DNA of 64,000 nucleotides. Origin: Bifidobacterium myosotis. GTDB lineage: Bacteria; Actinomycetota; Actinomycetes; Actinomycetales; Bifidobacteriaceae. Location of the stretch: NCBI RefSeq assembly GCF_002259745.1, contig NZ_MWWW01000006.1, positions 21,715-85,714 on the forward strand. Direction: 5' to 3'. Position 1 is the stretch's first letter. Every line of letters begins with the position of its first letter. Made by a program: the position numbers and the translations under genes. Under the pieces are notes generated by a model, which had not been told where the DNA came from, ran no database searches, and was given only the letters and a program-made list of their open reading frames with translations. Shown here piece after piece: positions 31,400 to 40,408 of the stretch.

Positions 31400-32046
31400 A
31401 CGCACGGGCCATACGGGATACGAACGGCAGCGACGCGCCGCAGAACGAGCGTCCGCACGCGCAGAAGCAGCAGCTTGGCCGCGGCAACGCACGAGGTCCG
31501 TTGGGCGTACGTATCGCGCTCGTCGTCGCAGCCTTGATGCTGGCGGCGGTCGCCGCAGTGGCGGTGGTGAACCTTGCGGCCACCATGCGGTTCAATCAGG
31601 CCACCGCCTCACTTACCGCCAACATCAAGGCGGCGCAAGACCCATCCACCGATGTTGACACGCTCAGTGCGCGTCAGCAGCAGACCGACGCGCAGTTCGC
31701 TGAAGCAGGACGCATGCGCGCATTGCTGATGCCGCAGGTGCGTGATGCCATCGATGCCAACACCGCCGTTTCCTCGCAGCTCACCACCATCACGCTGAAG
31801 CAGGCGCAGTTGCAACAGGATGGCGCAGGTGCCTCGGACGCCACGAACGGGCAGACCGCGTCGGGCACGTCCGGCTCCCGGAATCGGAAGCAGTCCGACG
31901 GACTCACCGAGGAGCAGCGTAAGAAGGTGGAGGAGCTCATGAAGGCCAACCAGCAGGCCGCCGAGGATCAGTCCGCCACGACGACGAATAAGACCGAACA
32001 ACAGGCCACGCAGAATAAAGGCACCGGCGCGACCAAGCCGTGGTGA
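31396..32046 (+). CDS. Membrane protein closing the MoxR operon
   Basis: 216 residues from a GTG at 31396 with a very strong AAGGAGG (31384-31390). One TM helix (IALVVAALMLAAVAAVAVVNL), then a Gln/Ala-rich coiled-coil-like segment (QQTDAQFAEAGRMRALLMPQV) and a disordered Gln/Thr/Lys tail. I recognise no catalytic domain. Overlaps the VWA2 stop by 4 bases, so it is the last gene of a six-gene coupled operon. Confidence 0.75.
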   Translation: MNARAIRDTNGSDAPQNERPHAQKQQLGRGNARGPLGVRIALVVAALMLAAVAAVAVVNLAATMRFNQATASLTANIKAAQDPSTDVDTLSARQQQTDAQFAEAGRMRALLMPQVRDAIDANTAVSSQLTTITLKQAQLQQDGAGASDATNGQTASGTSGSRNRKQSDGLTEEQRKKVEELMKANQQAAEDQSATTTNKTEQQATQNKGTGATKPW

Positions 32047-32121
32047 CATTCGTCTCTTCGCGGTCTCTTCGCGACCTTTCGACACTCTCCTGACGCCGCC
32101 ACGATTCCGCCCTTCCCTTTT

Positions 32122-32152
32122 CCGGTTATCCACAACAGTCGTGGATAACCGG
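32122..32152. terminator. Hairpin after the MoxR operon
   Basis: Perfect 12-bp stem (32122-32133 with 32141-32152), 7-nt loop. Each arm carries a DnaA-box-like core (TTATCCAC), so a protein site is an alternative to a terminator. Confidence 0.55.
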
Positions 32153-32230
32153 CCCGAAAAACGGCAAGCTGGAACCACATGACCCGTTTCGGCTGGACAG
32201 CCCATCAGGTCGTCCGTTTAGCTGGAAGAC

Positions 32231-32545
32231 ATGAATACCTACAACGATGATCTTTTCCTGCGAAACCAGCCTCTCCCCGCTTTGCCCGATGGCAATCCGT
32301 CCGTGTTCAGCACCTGCCGGTGCGCCGTCTACAAGCTGACCGATCAGGACCTCATCAGCCGGCATTACGCCTCCACCATCACCGCCAGTGACAACGCCGC
32401 CACGGCAATCGCACGATCCCAAATCGTGGAATGGACCGGCAACACCGCCGACTGGTTCCGCTCCACGCTTGATCGCACCGCATACACCATCAAGATGCTG
32501 GCCGAAGATGTGGAAATCACCCGACGACTGGCGATGGAGTCATGA
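32231..32545 (+). CDS. WXG-like small helical protein
   Basis: 104 residues. The second half, WTGNTADWFRSTLDRTAY and onward to LAEDVEITRR, has the W-x-G turn (W68-T-G70) followed by an amphipathic helix, as in WXG100-like proteins of actinobacteria. The first half is shorter and Pro-rich rather than a clean helix. It overlaps the hydrolase gene downstream by 4 bases, so the two are cotranslated. A chaperone or cosecreted partner role is inferred. Confidence 0.6.
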   Translation: MNTYNDDLFLRNQPLPALPDGNPSVFSTCRCAVYKLTDQDLISRHYASTITASDNAATAIARSQIVEWTGNTADWFRSTLDRTAYTIKMLAEDVEITRRLAMES

Positions 32546-34143
32546 TGAGCGAGAACAACGAATACTACTGGCAGGTCGAATCGAAAGTCTACGGCGGTCA
32601 AGGTTATTCGACCGCGACACGCGAGGAATACAAGGCCGTGGCCAAGGCGTTGGACCAGGAAGCCAGCGAATTCAAAAAACTCGCCTCCGTCTGGGAAACC
32701 GAACGTGAACAACTGGACATACGACACGTCGCCGCGACCTGCCGTGAACACACCGCATTGCCATACACCGTTTTGAAAGTGCGTTGCCAGGAGCATGCGG
32801 ACGCGTGCAGACAGATCAGCGAAAATCTCTCACTCACCGCCGAACGGCTGCTGCGCGTACTCGGCCTGTATTCGGATGCGGAACTCATCGCGAAACGGCT
32901 GTTCAACGAGGTGCTGCAATTCGCCACCCAAGTCAAACCCCATTACGCGGCGGCGGCCGCCACCGCACTGGGAGTGGGAGGATTCCTGACCAACTGGGTC
33001 ATCGAAGGCAAACCCAATCCATGGTCGGTGTTCACGGCCACGTACCCCATCCACGAAGGTCTGATGAGTGGCCTCGGCTCGTTCATCGGCCGCGTTCCGC
33101 GCGGCCTCGGCGCACTCACCACAGATGAGACCAATAGAAGCGCCGGGGTACTCGCTCAGGTCACAGCACCAATGAAAAACCTGTGGCAAGGCAACCACCT
33201 TAATGTACGTGAGGTCACCACAAAAGCCGATGTGGTGCGGTCCAGCCAATCGGTGGCGGAATCGATGGATGGCCTGTACCGTTTGGCGAACGAGCGGCTC
33301 GGCAAAATCGATCTCGACAGCGGACTCGACTACGCCACCATCGCCGTCCAACGATACGAACGCGCGGACGGCACCAACGCCTGGCTGGTCACCATCCCCG
33401 GCACCGATGGGCAACCCGATTCCCCGTTCGGCTGGATGCAGAATCTGGAACTGATGAGTCCATCCGAACGTCAGAGCATGGAGGCGGACAGCGCCAGGAT
33501 GGTCATCGAGGCGATGCGGCAGGCCGGCATCGACAAGGATGAGCCGGTGGCGATGGTCGGTCATTCGCAGGGCGGCATCGTGGCCGCAACCATCGCCTCG
33601 AACTGGGCCGACGACTACAACATCGAACATATCGTCACAGCCGGCTCGCCGATTGCGAATCATGCGATACCGAAGAAAACATGGGTCACCAGCGTGGAGA
33701 TGGACACCGAATTCATTGCCGCCCTGGATGGCACACCGAATCCGGCGACGCCCACCTGGCTGACCGTGCAGGGGACGGCGTCACGGGCACCGGACGCCAC
33801 GCCAAGCACCATCAACAAGGACGGCTCCTGCACGCCGGGCTCCACACCCATCGCCGGAGACGCCCCGTACGATGCCGCACCGGTCAAGGGCGGACCATCG
33901 AGTGAGATGGAAATCACCCATTGGCTGCAATACCATCAGGCGGCCTATCAGAATGCCACCGACGAGGGTTCTCCCGCCATTCAAAACCATGAGCGGCACT
34001 TCCAACACGTCATCCAGGGCGAACTCAAGGAAACCCGGTATTTCGAAGGCCGCATGAGCCACAGACCCGCCAACGAACCAACATGCATCACCCCGGAGTC
34101 CGGCAAGGACATGCCAGATATCCAACCGAAGGTCCAGAAGTGA
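32542..34143 (+). CDS. Alpha/beta-hydrolase with helical N-terminal domain
   Basis: 533 residues. N-terminal 130 residues are charged helices (REEYKAVAKALDQEASEFKK, QISENLSLTAERLLRVLG), then a Gly/Ala-rich hydrophobic stretch (134-150) and a long linker. From about 265 an alpha/beta-hydrolase/lipase-like fold begins: oxyanion-region VTIPGTDG, nucleophile elbow GHSQGG with Ser342, then HIVTAGSPIANHAIP. No classical signal peptide. The WXG-like partner and the helical N-terminus resemble type VII secretion effectors with a C-terminal enzymatic domain. Substrate is unknown; esterase, phospholipase or toxin are all possible. Confidence 0.75.
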   Translation: MMSENNEYYWQVESKVYGGQGYSTATREEYKAVAKALDQEASEFKKLASVWETEREQLDIRHVAATCREHTALPYTVLKVRCQEHADACRQISENLSLTAERLLRVLGLYSDAELIAKRLFNEVLQFATQVKPHYAAAAATALGVGGFLTNWVIEGKPNPWSVFTATYPIHEGLMSGLGSFIGRVPRGLGALTTDETNRSAGVLAQVTAPMKNLWQGNHLNVREVTTKADVVRSSQSVAESMDGLYRLANERLGKIDLDSGLDYATIAVQRYERADGTNAWLVTIPGTDGQPDSPFGWMQNLELMSPSERQSMEADSARMVIEAMRQAGIDKDEPVAMVGHSQGGIVAATIASNWADDYNIEHIVTAGSPIANHAIPKKTWVTSVEMDTEFIAALDGTPNPATPTWLTVQGTASRAPDATPSTINKDGSCTPGSTPIAGDAPYDAAPVKGGPSSEMEITHWLQYHQAAYQNATDEGSPAIQNHERHFQHVIQGELKETRYFEGRMSHRPANEPTCITPESGKDMPDIQPKVQK

Positions 34144-34448
34144 CGGACGGACTTGGATGTCGGGCTGACACATCAGCCCGGAGCGGTGTCCACCTCCCCT
34201 GCCACGTCGGTCAAGTGTTGCACCAATCACTGGAGCCCGCCCCAGATTCGGACGAAACCGGACGCCCCACCGGGCCGGTCAACCGGTTTCAGATTGGTTC
34301 GACCAGTACGGCCGCCCCACCAAACCAGACCAACCCCGGCCAGGCCAAACCGACCAAACCGGTCAAACCGACCGACCCGGCGCCGTGCGAATGCGGGTTC
34401 CCTCCAATCGTACACGCCCAGTTCACGGCTGGAAGTACCCTAGAGGGC
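34144..34448. other. Intergenic region before purB
   Basis: Contains an 8-bp hairpin (CGGGCTGA / TCAGCCCG, 34161-34180) that may end the hydrolase transcript, and a run of degenerate short repeats (AAACCGACC, AACCGGTT, CCAAACC) at about 34255-34380. Nothing coding is convincing. Confidence 0.55.
34436..34441 (+). promoter_or_regulatory. -10 box of leaderless purB
   Basis: TACCCT is followed by 7 nt and the ATG at 34449; no Shine-Dalgarno sequence. Confidence 0.45.
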
Positions 34449-35885
34449 ATGAAGCTTACCGATATTTCCCCTGCAATCGCATTGACCCCGCTTGACGGCC
34501 GTTACCACAACGCCACCGCACCGCTCGTGGAATACCTGAGCGAGCCAGCCCTGAACCGCGAACGCATGCGCGTCGAGGTCGAATGGATGATCCTGCTGGC
34601 CAACGGCTTCGACGGCAATGGCAACCAGCCCATCGTGGACGGCGTCAAGCCCTTCACCGAGGCCGAAAAGGCGTTTCTGCGCGCGATTCCCGAGGACTTC
34701 GGCGCCGAAGGAATCAAGCAGCATGCCGCGCACGAGGCCGTGACCCATCACGACGTGAAGGCCGTGGAGTACTACATCGACGATCAGATCGACAAGGCCC
34801 CGGCCGAACTGACCAACATCAACGAGGCGCTCAAGACCCTCGTGCACTTCGCCTGCACCTCCGAGGACATCAACAACCTGTCCATCGCCCGCTGCGTGAA
34901 GAACGCGATGAACAACGTCTGGGAACCTGCGTTCAAGGAGATCATCGACCATCTTGCCGCCAAGGCCGAGGAATACAAGGACAAGGCCCTGCTCTCCCTC
35001 ACCCACGGCCAGCCGGCCACGCCGACCACGCTCGGCAAAGAGCTCGCGGTCTACGTCTACCGTCTGAACCGCCAGCTCAAGCACATCGAGAACCAGGAGT
35101 ACCTGGGCAAGATCAACGGTGCAACCGGCACGTTCGGCGCACATCTGGCAGCCTGCCCGGATGTGGACTGGATCGCGGTCTCCCGTGAGTTCGTCACGAA
35201 CCGCATGGGCCTGACCTGGAACCCGCTGACCACGCAGATCGAATCCCATGACTGGCAGGCCGAGCTGTACTCGACCGTCTCCCACGCGAACCGCATCATG
35301 CACAATCTGTGCGTGGACGTGTGGATGTACATCTCGCGCGGCGTGTTCGCGCAGGTGCCGGTCAAGGGCGCCACCGGCTCGTCCACGATGCCGCACAAGG
35401 TCAACCCGATTCGTTTCGAGAACGCCGAGGCGAACTTCGAGATCTCCTGCTCGCTGCTCGACACACTGTCCGCCACGCTGGTGGAATCCCGTTGGCAGCG
35501 CGATCTGACCGATTCGACCACCCAGCGCAACATCGGCTCCGCGCTTGGATACTCGCAGCTCGCCCTGTACAACCTGATGGGCGGCCTGAAGTCCATCCAC
35601 CCGCATGACGCGGTCATCGAACGCGAGCTGGACGAGAACTGGGAGGTGCTCGGCGAACCCATCCAGACCGCCATGCGCGCCTGCGAGCTCAGGGGCCTGC
35701 CGGGCATGGACAAGCCGTACGAGAAGGTCAAGGAGCTCATGCGCGGCCACACCATCAACCAGGCTCAGGTCGAGGAATTCATCGACCAGCAGTCCTTCGA
35801 CCCCGAAACCGCAGCCCGTCTCAAGGCTCTGACCCCTGCCACCTACACCGGCGTGGCCTCGAAGCTCGTCGCCTTCGACCGCTGA
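34449..35885 (+). CDS. purB: Adenylosuccinate lyase
   Basis: 478 residues. Splits SAICAR and adenylosuccinate in purine synthesis. The fumarase/aspartase superfamily signature is GSSTMPHKVNPIRFENAEAN; the catalytic His region THGQPATPTTLGKE and TSEDINNL are also intact. Start MKLTDISPAIAL at 34449 fits the family; longer in-frame extensions upstream run through repeat-rich DNA and are not supported. Confidence 0.96.
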   Translation: MKLTDISPAIALTPLDGRYHNATAPLVEYLSEPALNRERMRVEVEWMILLANGFDGNGNQPIVDGVKPFTEAEKAFLRAIPEDFGAEGIKQHAAHEAVTHHDVKAVEYYIDDQIDKAPAELTNINEALKTLVHFACTSEDINNLSIARCVKNAMNNVWEPAFKEIIDHLAAKAEEYKDKALLSLTHGQPATPTTLGKELAVYVYRLNRQLKHIENQEYLGKINGATGTFGAHLAACPDVDWIAVSREFVTNRMGLTWNPLTTQIESHDWQAELYSTVSHANRIMHNLCVDVWMYISRGVFAQVPVKGATGSSTMPHKVNPIRFENAEANFEISCSLLDTLSATLVESRWQRDLTDSTTQRNIGSALGYSQLALYNLMGGLKSIHPHDAVIERELDENWEVLGEPIQTAMRACELRGLPGMDKPYEKVKELMRGHTINQAQVEEFIDQQSFDPETAARLKALTPATYTGVASKLVAFDR

Positions 35886-35912
35886 CATCGCACGACGCCT
35901 GTCCGGCTCTCC

Positions 35913-35967
35913 GGCAGTCATCCGGCCCGTCACCTCCATGGCTATGGTGACGGGCCGGATGACTGCC
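35913..35967 (+). terminator. Terminator of purB
   Basis: Perfect 22-bp stem (35913-35934 with 35946-35967) and 11-nt loop, 28 bases after the stop. No T tract follows. Confidence 0.8.
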
Positions 35968-36027
35968 ACAAGCCGCGTGCAGGACGGGCCGCGGCCCCAA
36001 AGCAGTGAATAGGAGTCATCTTTCCCA

Positions 36028-38487
36028 GTGGAAGGGCGTTCGGATATGACGGATTCGCACGATAACGACCAGCACGACGGGCCCTTCATCGAGGACGTGG
36101 CACCACGCAGAACACGAGATTTCGCCGATCTGATGCGGGTGGGACTGTCACTGCTCATGGCGGCGGTGGTCATGGTGTTCGCCGTGTATCTCGGCGGCAT
36201 GACCCGTGGCGTGGAATCCGATGCCCATACCGCGGCCAAAGCCATCAACTGGCTAGCCGACTTCCCCTCGACCGTACTGACGCAACTCGCCACGATCGTT
36301 ATCGTGGTGTTCGTGCTCGGCCAGCTGCTGTTCACACGGATGTGGCTGGAAGCCGCCGTTTCCGCGTTGGCCATGTTCGCCGGCTACGGCACGGTGTGGG
36401 GTGTATCCACGGCGATCAGCGGACTAGGCGACCACACGTTGGCTCTCGCATTGATTTCCGCGGCCACCTCGCTCGGCTCCACCCTGCTGCCCGACATCTA
36501 CGGCGGCATGGCCGCGTTCCTGACGGCGGCCGGCCCCAGGCGCACCCGTTCCAGCGTGAAATGGAGCTGGAACATCCTGTATGCCACGGCCGCGGTGATG
36601 GTGGTGCTGTCCTGGCATTCGGTCACCGGCATGCTGGTTTCACTCGCGGCCGGACGCATGGTGGGCATGCTCATCCGGTTCCTCGTGGGCACACAGAACA
36701 CCGGCGTGTGGGGTACCGAACTGGTGGAGGCGCTCAGAGGCATCGGCCTTGAGCCGACCTCGCTCATCAGGCATCAGACCGCACCATTGGGCGGTCATGG
36801 ATCATTGGCCGCCACCCTTGAGGACGATCTGGCCGAGGGTTCGCGCATCTACGATCTGGAGACGGCTAACGGACGCCGCTTCATCGTATCGGTGGTGGAT
36901 GCCCAGACCCACACAGCCGGGTATCTCAAGCAGCTGTGGGATTGGGTCCGGTTCACCAGCGTCTCCATCCGACGCGACCGGTCCGTGCGCGAGGCGGTGC
37001 AGCATCATTTCGCCATGCTGCTCGGCCTGCACAACATCAAGCTTCCCGCGCCCGAGCCCTACGGCATCACGGACACGGACGAATCGGCCATCCTCGTGCT
37101 CGACGCCCATTCGGTGGAGCTTGCGGCGAATCTGAGCACCCTCACCAAAGCGGACGCCGTGGCCTACATGCGTTACCTGTCCGTCGCGAACCGGCGCGGA
37201 TACACCCACCGCCGCATCACACCGGATACGCTGGCACGGCTGGATGACGGCACAGCGGTGATTGCCGGCTGGCTCAACGGCGACAACGCCTCGGCACAGG
37301 CCAACGCCGCATTGGACAAGGTCCAGCTGCTGGCGTTGTTCGCAGCGCTCATCGGCGTGGAACCGACCATCGAAGCGGCACGCGAGGCGTGGGGCGACGC
37401 CTCGCTGGTGACACTGGTGCCGTTCATTCAGAAAATGGCCGTCCCCTCCTCCACTCGCGCACTCGGTACGTGGGATAAGCAGCTGCTGACGCAATTGCGC
37501 GGCGGCATCAACGCGCTCATCGACGAAGAGACCGCCGAGGCGGCCGAACCGGTGACGCTGGCCCGTTTCTCCTGGCGTTCGATGATCACGATGCTGTTGG
37601 TCATCGTGGCCGTGGTGGTCGTGTTCACGCAACTCAACCCCGAGGAGATCATCACCGCGCTGCGCAACGCGAATCCGCTGATGGCACTGGTGGTGCTCGC
37701 ATTCGGCGTATGCGGCTGGATAGGCTCGTCCATCTCGCTCGGCGCGTTGATGGACCGGGACCGCCGCAATCCCCTTGGGGTGTTCATGAGCCAGGTGGCC
37801 GGCGGCTTCGCCACGGTGTCCATGCCCGCAGGCGTGGGCCCGTCCTTCGTGAATCTGCAGTTCCTGCGCAAGTCCGGCTACCGGAACGCCCCAGCCACGG
37901 CGATCATGAGCGCCGCGCTGGTGGTCTATTACGCGGTCTACTTTGCAATGCTGGTGCTTATCGGACTGTTCACCGGCCGCAATACGTTCACCGGATCGAT
38001 TCCAACGAACACTTTGGTGATTGTGTTGGGCGCGGTGGTCGTCGTGGTGTCGATTGCCATGATGATTCCGCCGCTACGTCATTGGGTGACGGGTCGGCTC
38101 ATGCCGTTGGCGCGCAACTACGTCAACAAACTGCTCGATGTGCTGTCACGCCCCCGCGAATTGACCATCAGCTGTCTGGGGGCGCTCTTCCAGAACGTGA
38201 CCACCGGCCTCGCGTTCTGGGCGGCATTGCAGGCCTTCGGCTACACGACGAATCCGGTCGAGGCCACGTTCGTGTTCATGCTGGCCTACGCGCTCGGCTC
38301 GGCGGTGCCCACGCCCGGCGGTCTGGGTGGTGTGGAGGCCGCGCTGACCTTCGCATTCGTCGCAATCGGTGTGCCGCAGGGCGTGGCGCTGTCCGCGACG
38401 CTGCTGCATCGCGTGGTGTTCTACTGGCTGCGCGTGCCGCTTGGCGCGTTGGCGATGCGCTGGCTCGCCCGTCGTAATCTGATGTAG
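36028..38487 (+). CDS. Large membrane protein: kinase-like domain plus LPG-synthase-type TM domain
   Basis: 819 residues. About six TM helices at the N-terminus (35-225), then a soluble domain of about 270 residues resembling a degenerate ABC1/RIO-type kinase fold (SRIYDLETANGRRFIVSVVD, IKLPAPEPYGITDTDESAILVLD, YLSVANRRGYTHRRITPDTL). A C-terminal half with 7-8 TM helices matches the lysylphosphatidylglycerol synthase/flippase TM family (AGGFATVSMPAGVGPSFVNLQ and PTPGGLGGVEAALTFAF). No catalytic GNAT-like MprF domain follows, so lipid or glycan flipping is more likely than synthesis. GTG start at 36028 has AGGAG 12 nt upstream; ATG at 36046 is the alternative. Confidence 0.78.
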   Translation: MEGRSDMTDSHDNDQHDGPFIEDVAPRRTRDFADLMRVGLSLLMAAVVMVFAVYLGGMTRGVESDAHTAAKAINWLADFPSTVLTQLATIVIVVFVLGQLLFTRMWLEAAVSALAMFAGYGTVWGVSTAISGLGDHTLALALISAATSLGSTLLPDIYGGMAAFLTAAGPRRTRSSVKWSWNILYATAAVMVVLSWHSVTGMLVSLAAGRMVGMLIRFLVGTQNTGVWGTELVEALRGIGLEPTSLIRHQTAPLGGHGSLAATLEDDLAEGSRIYDLETANGRRFIVSVVDAQTHTAGYLKQLWDWVRFTSVSIRRDRSVREAVQHHFAMLLGLHNIKLPAPEPYGITDTDESAILVLDAHSVELAANLSTLTKADAVAYMRYLSVANRRGYTHRRITPDTLARLDDGTAVIAGWLNGDNASAQANAALDKVQLLALFAALIGVEPTIEAAREAWGDASLVTLVPFIQKMAVPSSTRALGTWDKQLLTQLRGGINALIDEETAEAAEPVTLARFSWRSMITMLLVIVAVVVVFTQLNPEEIITALRNANPLMALVVLAFGVCGWIGSSISLGALMDRDRRNPLGVFMSQVAGGFATVSMPAGVGPSFVNLQFLRKSGYRNAPATAIMSAALVVYYAVYFAMLVLIGLFTGRNTFTGSIPTNTLVIVLGAVVVVVSIAMMIPPLRHWVTGRLMPLARNYVNKLLDVLSRPRELTISCLGALFQNVTTGLAFWAALQAFGYTTNPVEATFVFMLAYALGSAVPTPGGLGGVEAALTFAFVAIGVPQGVALSATLLHRVVFYWLRVPLGALAMRWLARRNLM

Positions 38488-38815
38488 CCCGAAGCGTGGG
38501 CCCGACTTGATGGCCCGATGAAATCAGACTGGACTGTACAGTACAATACGTCTGCGCAGTCTGATTCATGCGGGGCAAAACCGCGTGTTCATGCCGAAAC
38601 AGCACGTTATCTGCCTGCAATCCACCGCAAATCCGCGCATAATCGTCTCCCATTGCGGGTCGGTGTCCAATTCGCGGCCGGAATCGGGGTGATTTCACGT
38701 AAAAAGTTGTGAAAACCCTTATAAAATGCGGGTTTAGGCAGGTGCATGCGCTATCATCATGTGATGAACGCGGACGAACGACAGTGCTCGTCCCCTGACC
38801 CAAGAAGGATGCTTT
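38488..38815. other. Region upstream of the HU gene
   Basis: Holds a small palindrome ACTGTACAGT-like motif near 38532 and, closer to the gene, a candidate promoter with -10 TATCAT at about 38751-38756, giving an untranslated leader of about 50 nt. No coding sequence is convincing. Confidence 0.45.
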
Positions 38816-39097
38816 ATGGCATACAACAAGTCTGATCTCGTCTCGAAGATCGCCCAGAAGTCCAACCTGACCAAGGCCCAGGCCGAGGCCGCCGTCAACG
38901 CCTTCCAGGACGTGTTCGTCGAGGCGCTGAAGTCCGGCGAAGGCCTGAAGCTCACCGGTCTCTTCTCCGCCGAGCGCGTCAAGCGCGCCGCTCGCACCGG
39001 CCGCAACCCGCGCACCGGTGAGACCATCAACATTCCGGCTTCCTACGGCGTGCGCATCTCCGCCGGCTCCCTGCTGAAGAAGGCCGTCACCGAGTGA
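38816..39097 (+). CDS. hup: DNA-binding protein HU
   Basis: 93-residue histone-like HU protein: MAYNKSDLVSKIAQKSNLTK, the DNA-binding arm RTGRNPRTGETINIPASYGV, and C-terminal LLKKAV. Short form without the Lys/Ala-rich tail of some actinobacteria. AGAAGGA precedes the ATG. Single gene with its own terminator. Confidence 0.97.
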   Translation: MAYNKSDLVSKIAQKSNLTKAQAEAAVNAFQDVFVEALKSGEGLKLTGLFSAERVKRAARTGRNPRTGETINIPASYGVRISAGSLLKKAVTE

Positions 39098-39142
39098 CCT
39101 GCCGCTCGACAGTGAGTGACTGATTCTCGAAACGAGACGATG

Positions 39143-39175
39143 AAGGGGCCCTGACCATGACGGTCGGGGCCCCTT
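39143..39175 (+). terminator. Terminator of the HU gene
   Basis: 14-bp stem (39143-39156 with 39162-39175), one G-U pair, 5-nt loop. Confidence 0.8.
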
Positions 39176-39191
39176 GGCGTATGTTGCCGTA

Positions 39192-40218
39192 TCAGTCGCC
39201 GGCGCTCAACGTGAAATCAAGGAAATCGATGGAACCGGTGCCGACGTAGCGGAAATACAACGGCACGGCGCGATGCTTCGAGTCCGAGGCATTGGGTGCC
39301 GCGGCGGTGGCCGCATCCACCGTATCGGATGTATCGGATGCATCCGCCGTATCCACGACATCGGACGCGTCCATAGTCATGACGCCATCCATGGTCCCTC
39401 GGTCGAGCTGACCCATATCGCCAGCCGCTTCCGATTGCTCAATGGAAGGCGACATCACGACGGATCGGAAGACCCGCCAGTCGTTGTTCGTGGGGTGCAA
39501 CGGTATTTCGGCAATGCAATGCACGCCATCAGGATCGGTGGAGATCATGAATCTGCCGTCGGCCCTCGCAAAGCCGCGATGGACACGAACGGTCACGCAC
39601 GTAACCCGCAATCCTCCATCGCGCGGCACAGTGCCTGTGTCCGACGCCTCGCCGACGACCGGCGAGAAATACTTGAATCCGGCGACGGCACCGTCGCGCA
39701 TATTGGCGATGTACTGGCATGCGGGCATCGGCCCGGCCTCGGCTCTGCCGTCATGCCCATCCTGGGTGAAATACGGATGTGCGGCCAGACGTTTAGCGGG
39801 GCGATCGCCATCGTAACGGCCGGCACCGGTCCGGCTCCACAGATTACAAGCGATGCGCGCCTCATACCGTCCATCTCCTCGCAATGGACCACCGTTCAGC
39901 CCGCAGCTGGTGACTTCCGATTGGGCGAATCGCCATTCGCCGGCCGTCGTGTCGAACGAGGCGTCGAGCTGTTCGGCGCAGGCCTGACGCGCGTAGGAAC
40001 TGCGGTTGGTCTGACGATGGTAGAACGCGTAGAACGCGTCACCGATGCGCAGCATGCCACCGTGTGTGTTGCCGGTATAGTTGGCGGCATGGGTTTCGTC
40101 CGGATGCCCGTTCAGCCCGACATCGCCGATGCTGACCAGCGTACCGCCATACCGGAAGCCCTCGGTGGGCCGATCAGAGACGGCATAGCACAACTCATGG
40201 TTAAGCCGTGATGAGTAG
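39192..40218 (-). pseudogene. GH43 glycosidase, 3' part (split by IS21 element)
   Basis: C-terminal part of a family 43 glycoside hydrolase, about 340 residues: HELCYAVSDRPTEGFRYGGTLVSIGDVG, THGGMLRIGDAFYAFYHRQTN (beta-propeller blades) and an accessory region ending PLYFRYVGTGSIDFLDF, which looks like a beta-sandwich domain. It has no start of its own. Joined to 42825-43515 after removing the inserted element and one AGTAG copy, it gives a continuous 571-codon frame through YYFVYSSRLNHELCYAV. The intact enzyme would be a cytoplasmic arabinofuranosidase or xylosidase; specificity is not clear. Confidence 0.92.
40214..40218. repeat. IS21 target-site duplication, left copy
   Basis: AGTAG immediately before the left end of the element; the matching copy is at 42825-42829. 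Confidence 0.9.
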
Positions 40219-40408
40219 TGTATTGCTTCAATGTTTGTTCGGCGGGTTGAGCGGTGTTTTTCCGCAGTGTGGGCTGATGGTTTTCCCCGGTGTCGTCATC
40301 GTTCTGGGGTGATGTGAGAGGCATCGGTTCCGCCGCCTGTATATTCCCGAGTGCTGATTACTCGTTTCGGCCGGTTGCCGCCGGCCGGTGCTCGGGAAGG
40401 AAAGGAAC

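Noticed and set aside
32126..32134. Replication origin based on DnaA-like boxes
   Set aside because: Perfect TTATCCACA boxes occur at 209, 21455 and 32126, but singly or in a hairpin, without an AT-rich region or dnaA/dnaN neighbours.
34440..36374. Long minus-strand frame opposite purB
   Set aside because: Antisense shadow of a highly conserved enzyme; no start signal or domain.
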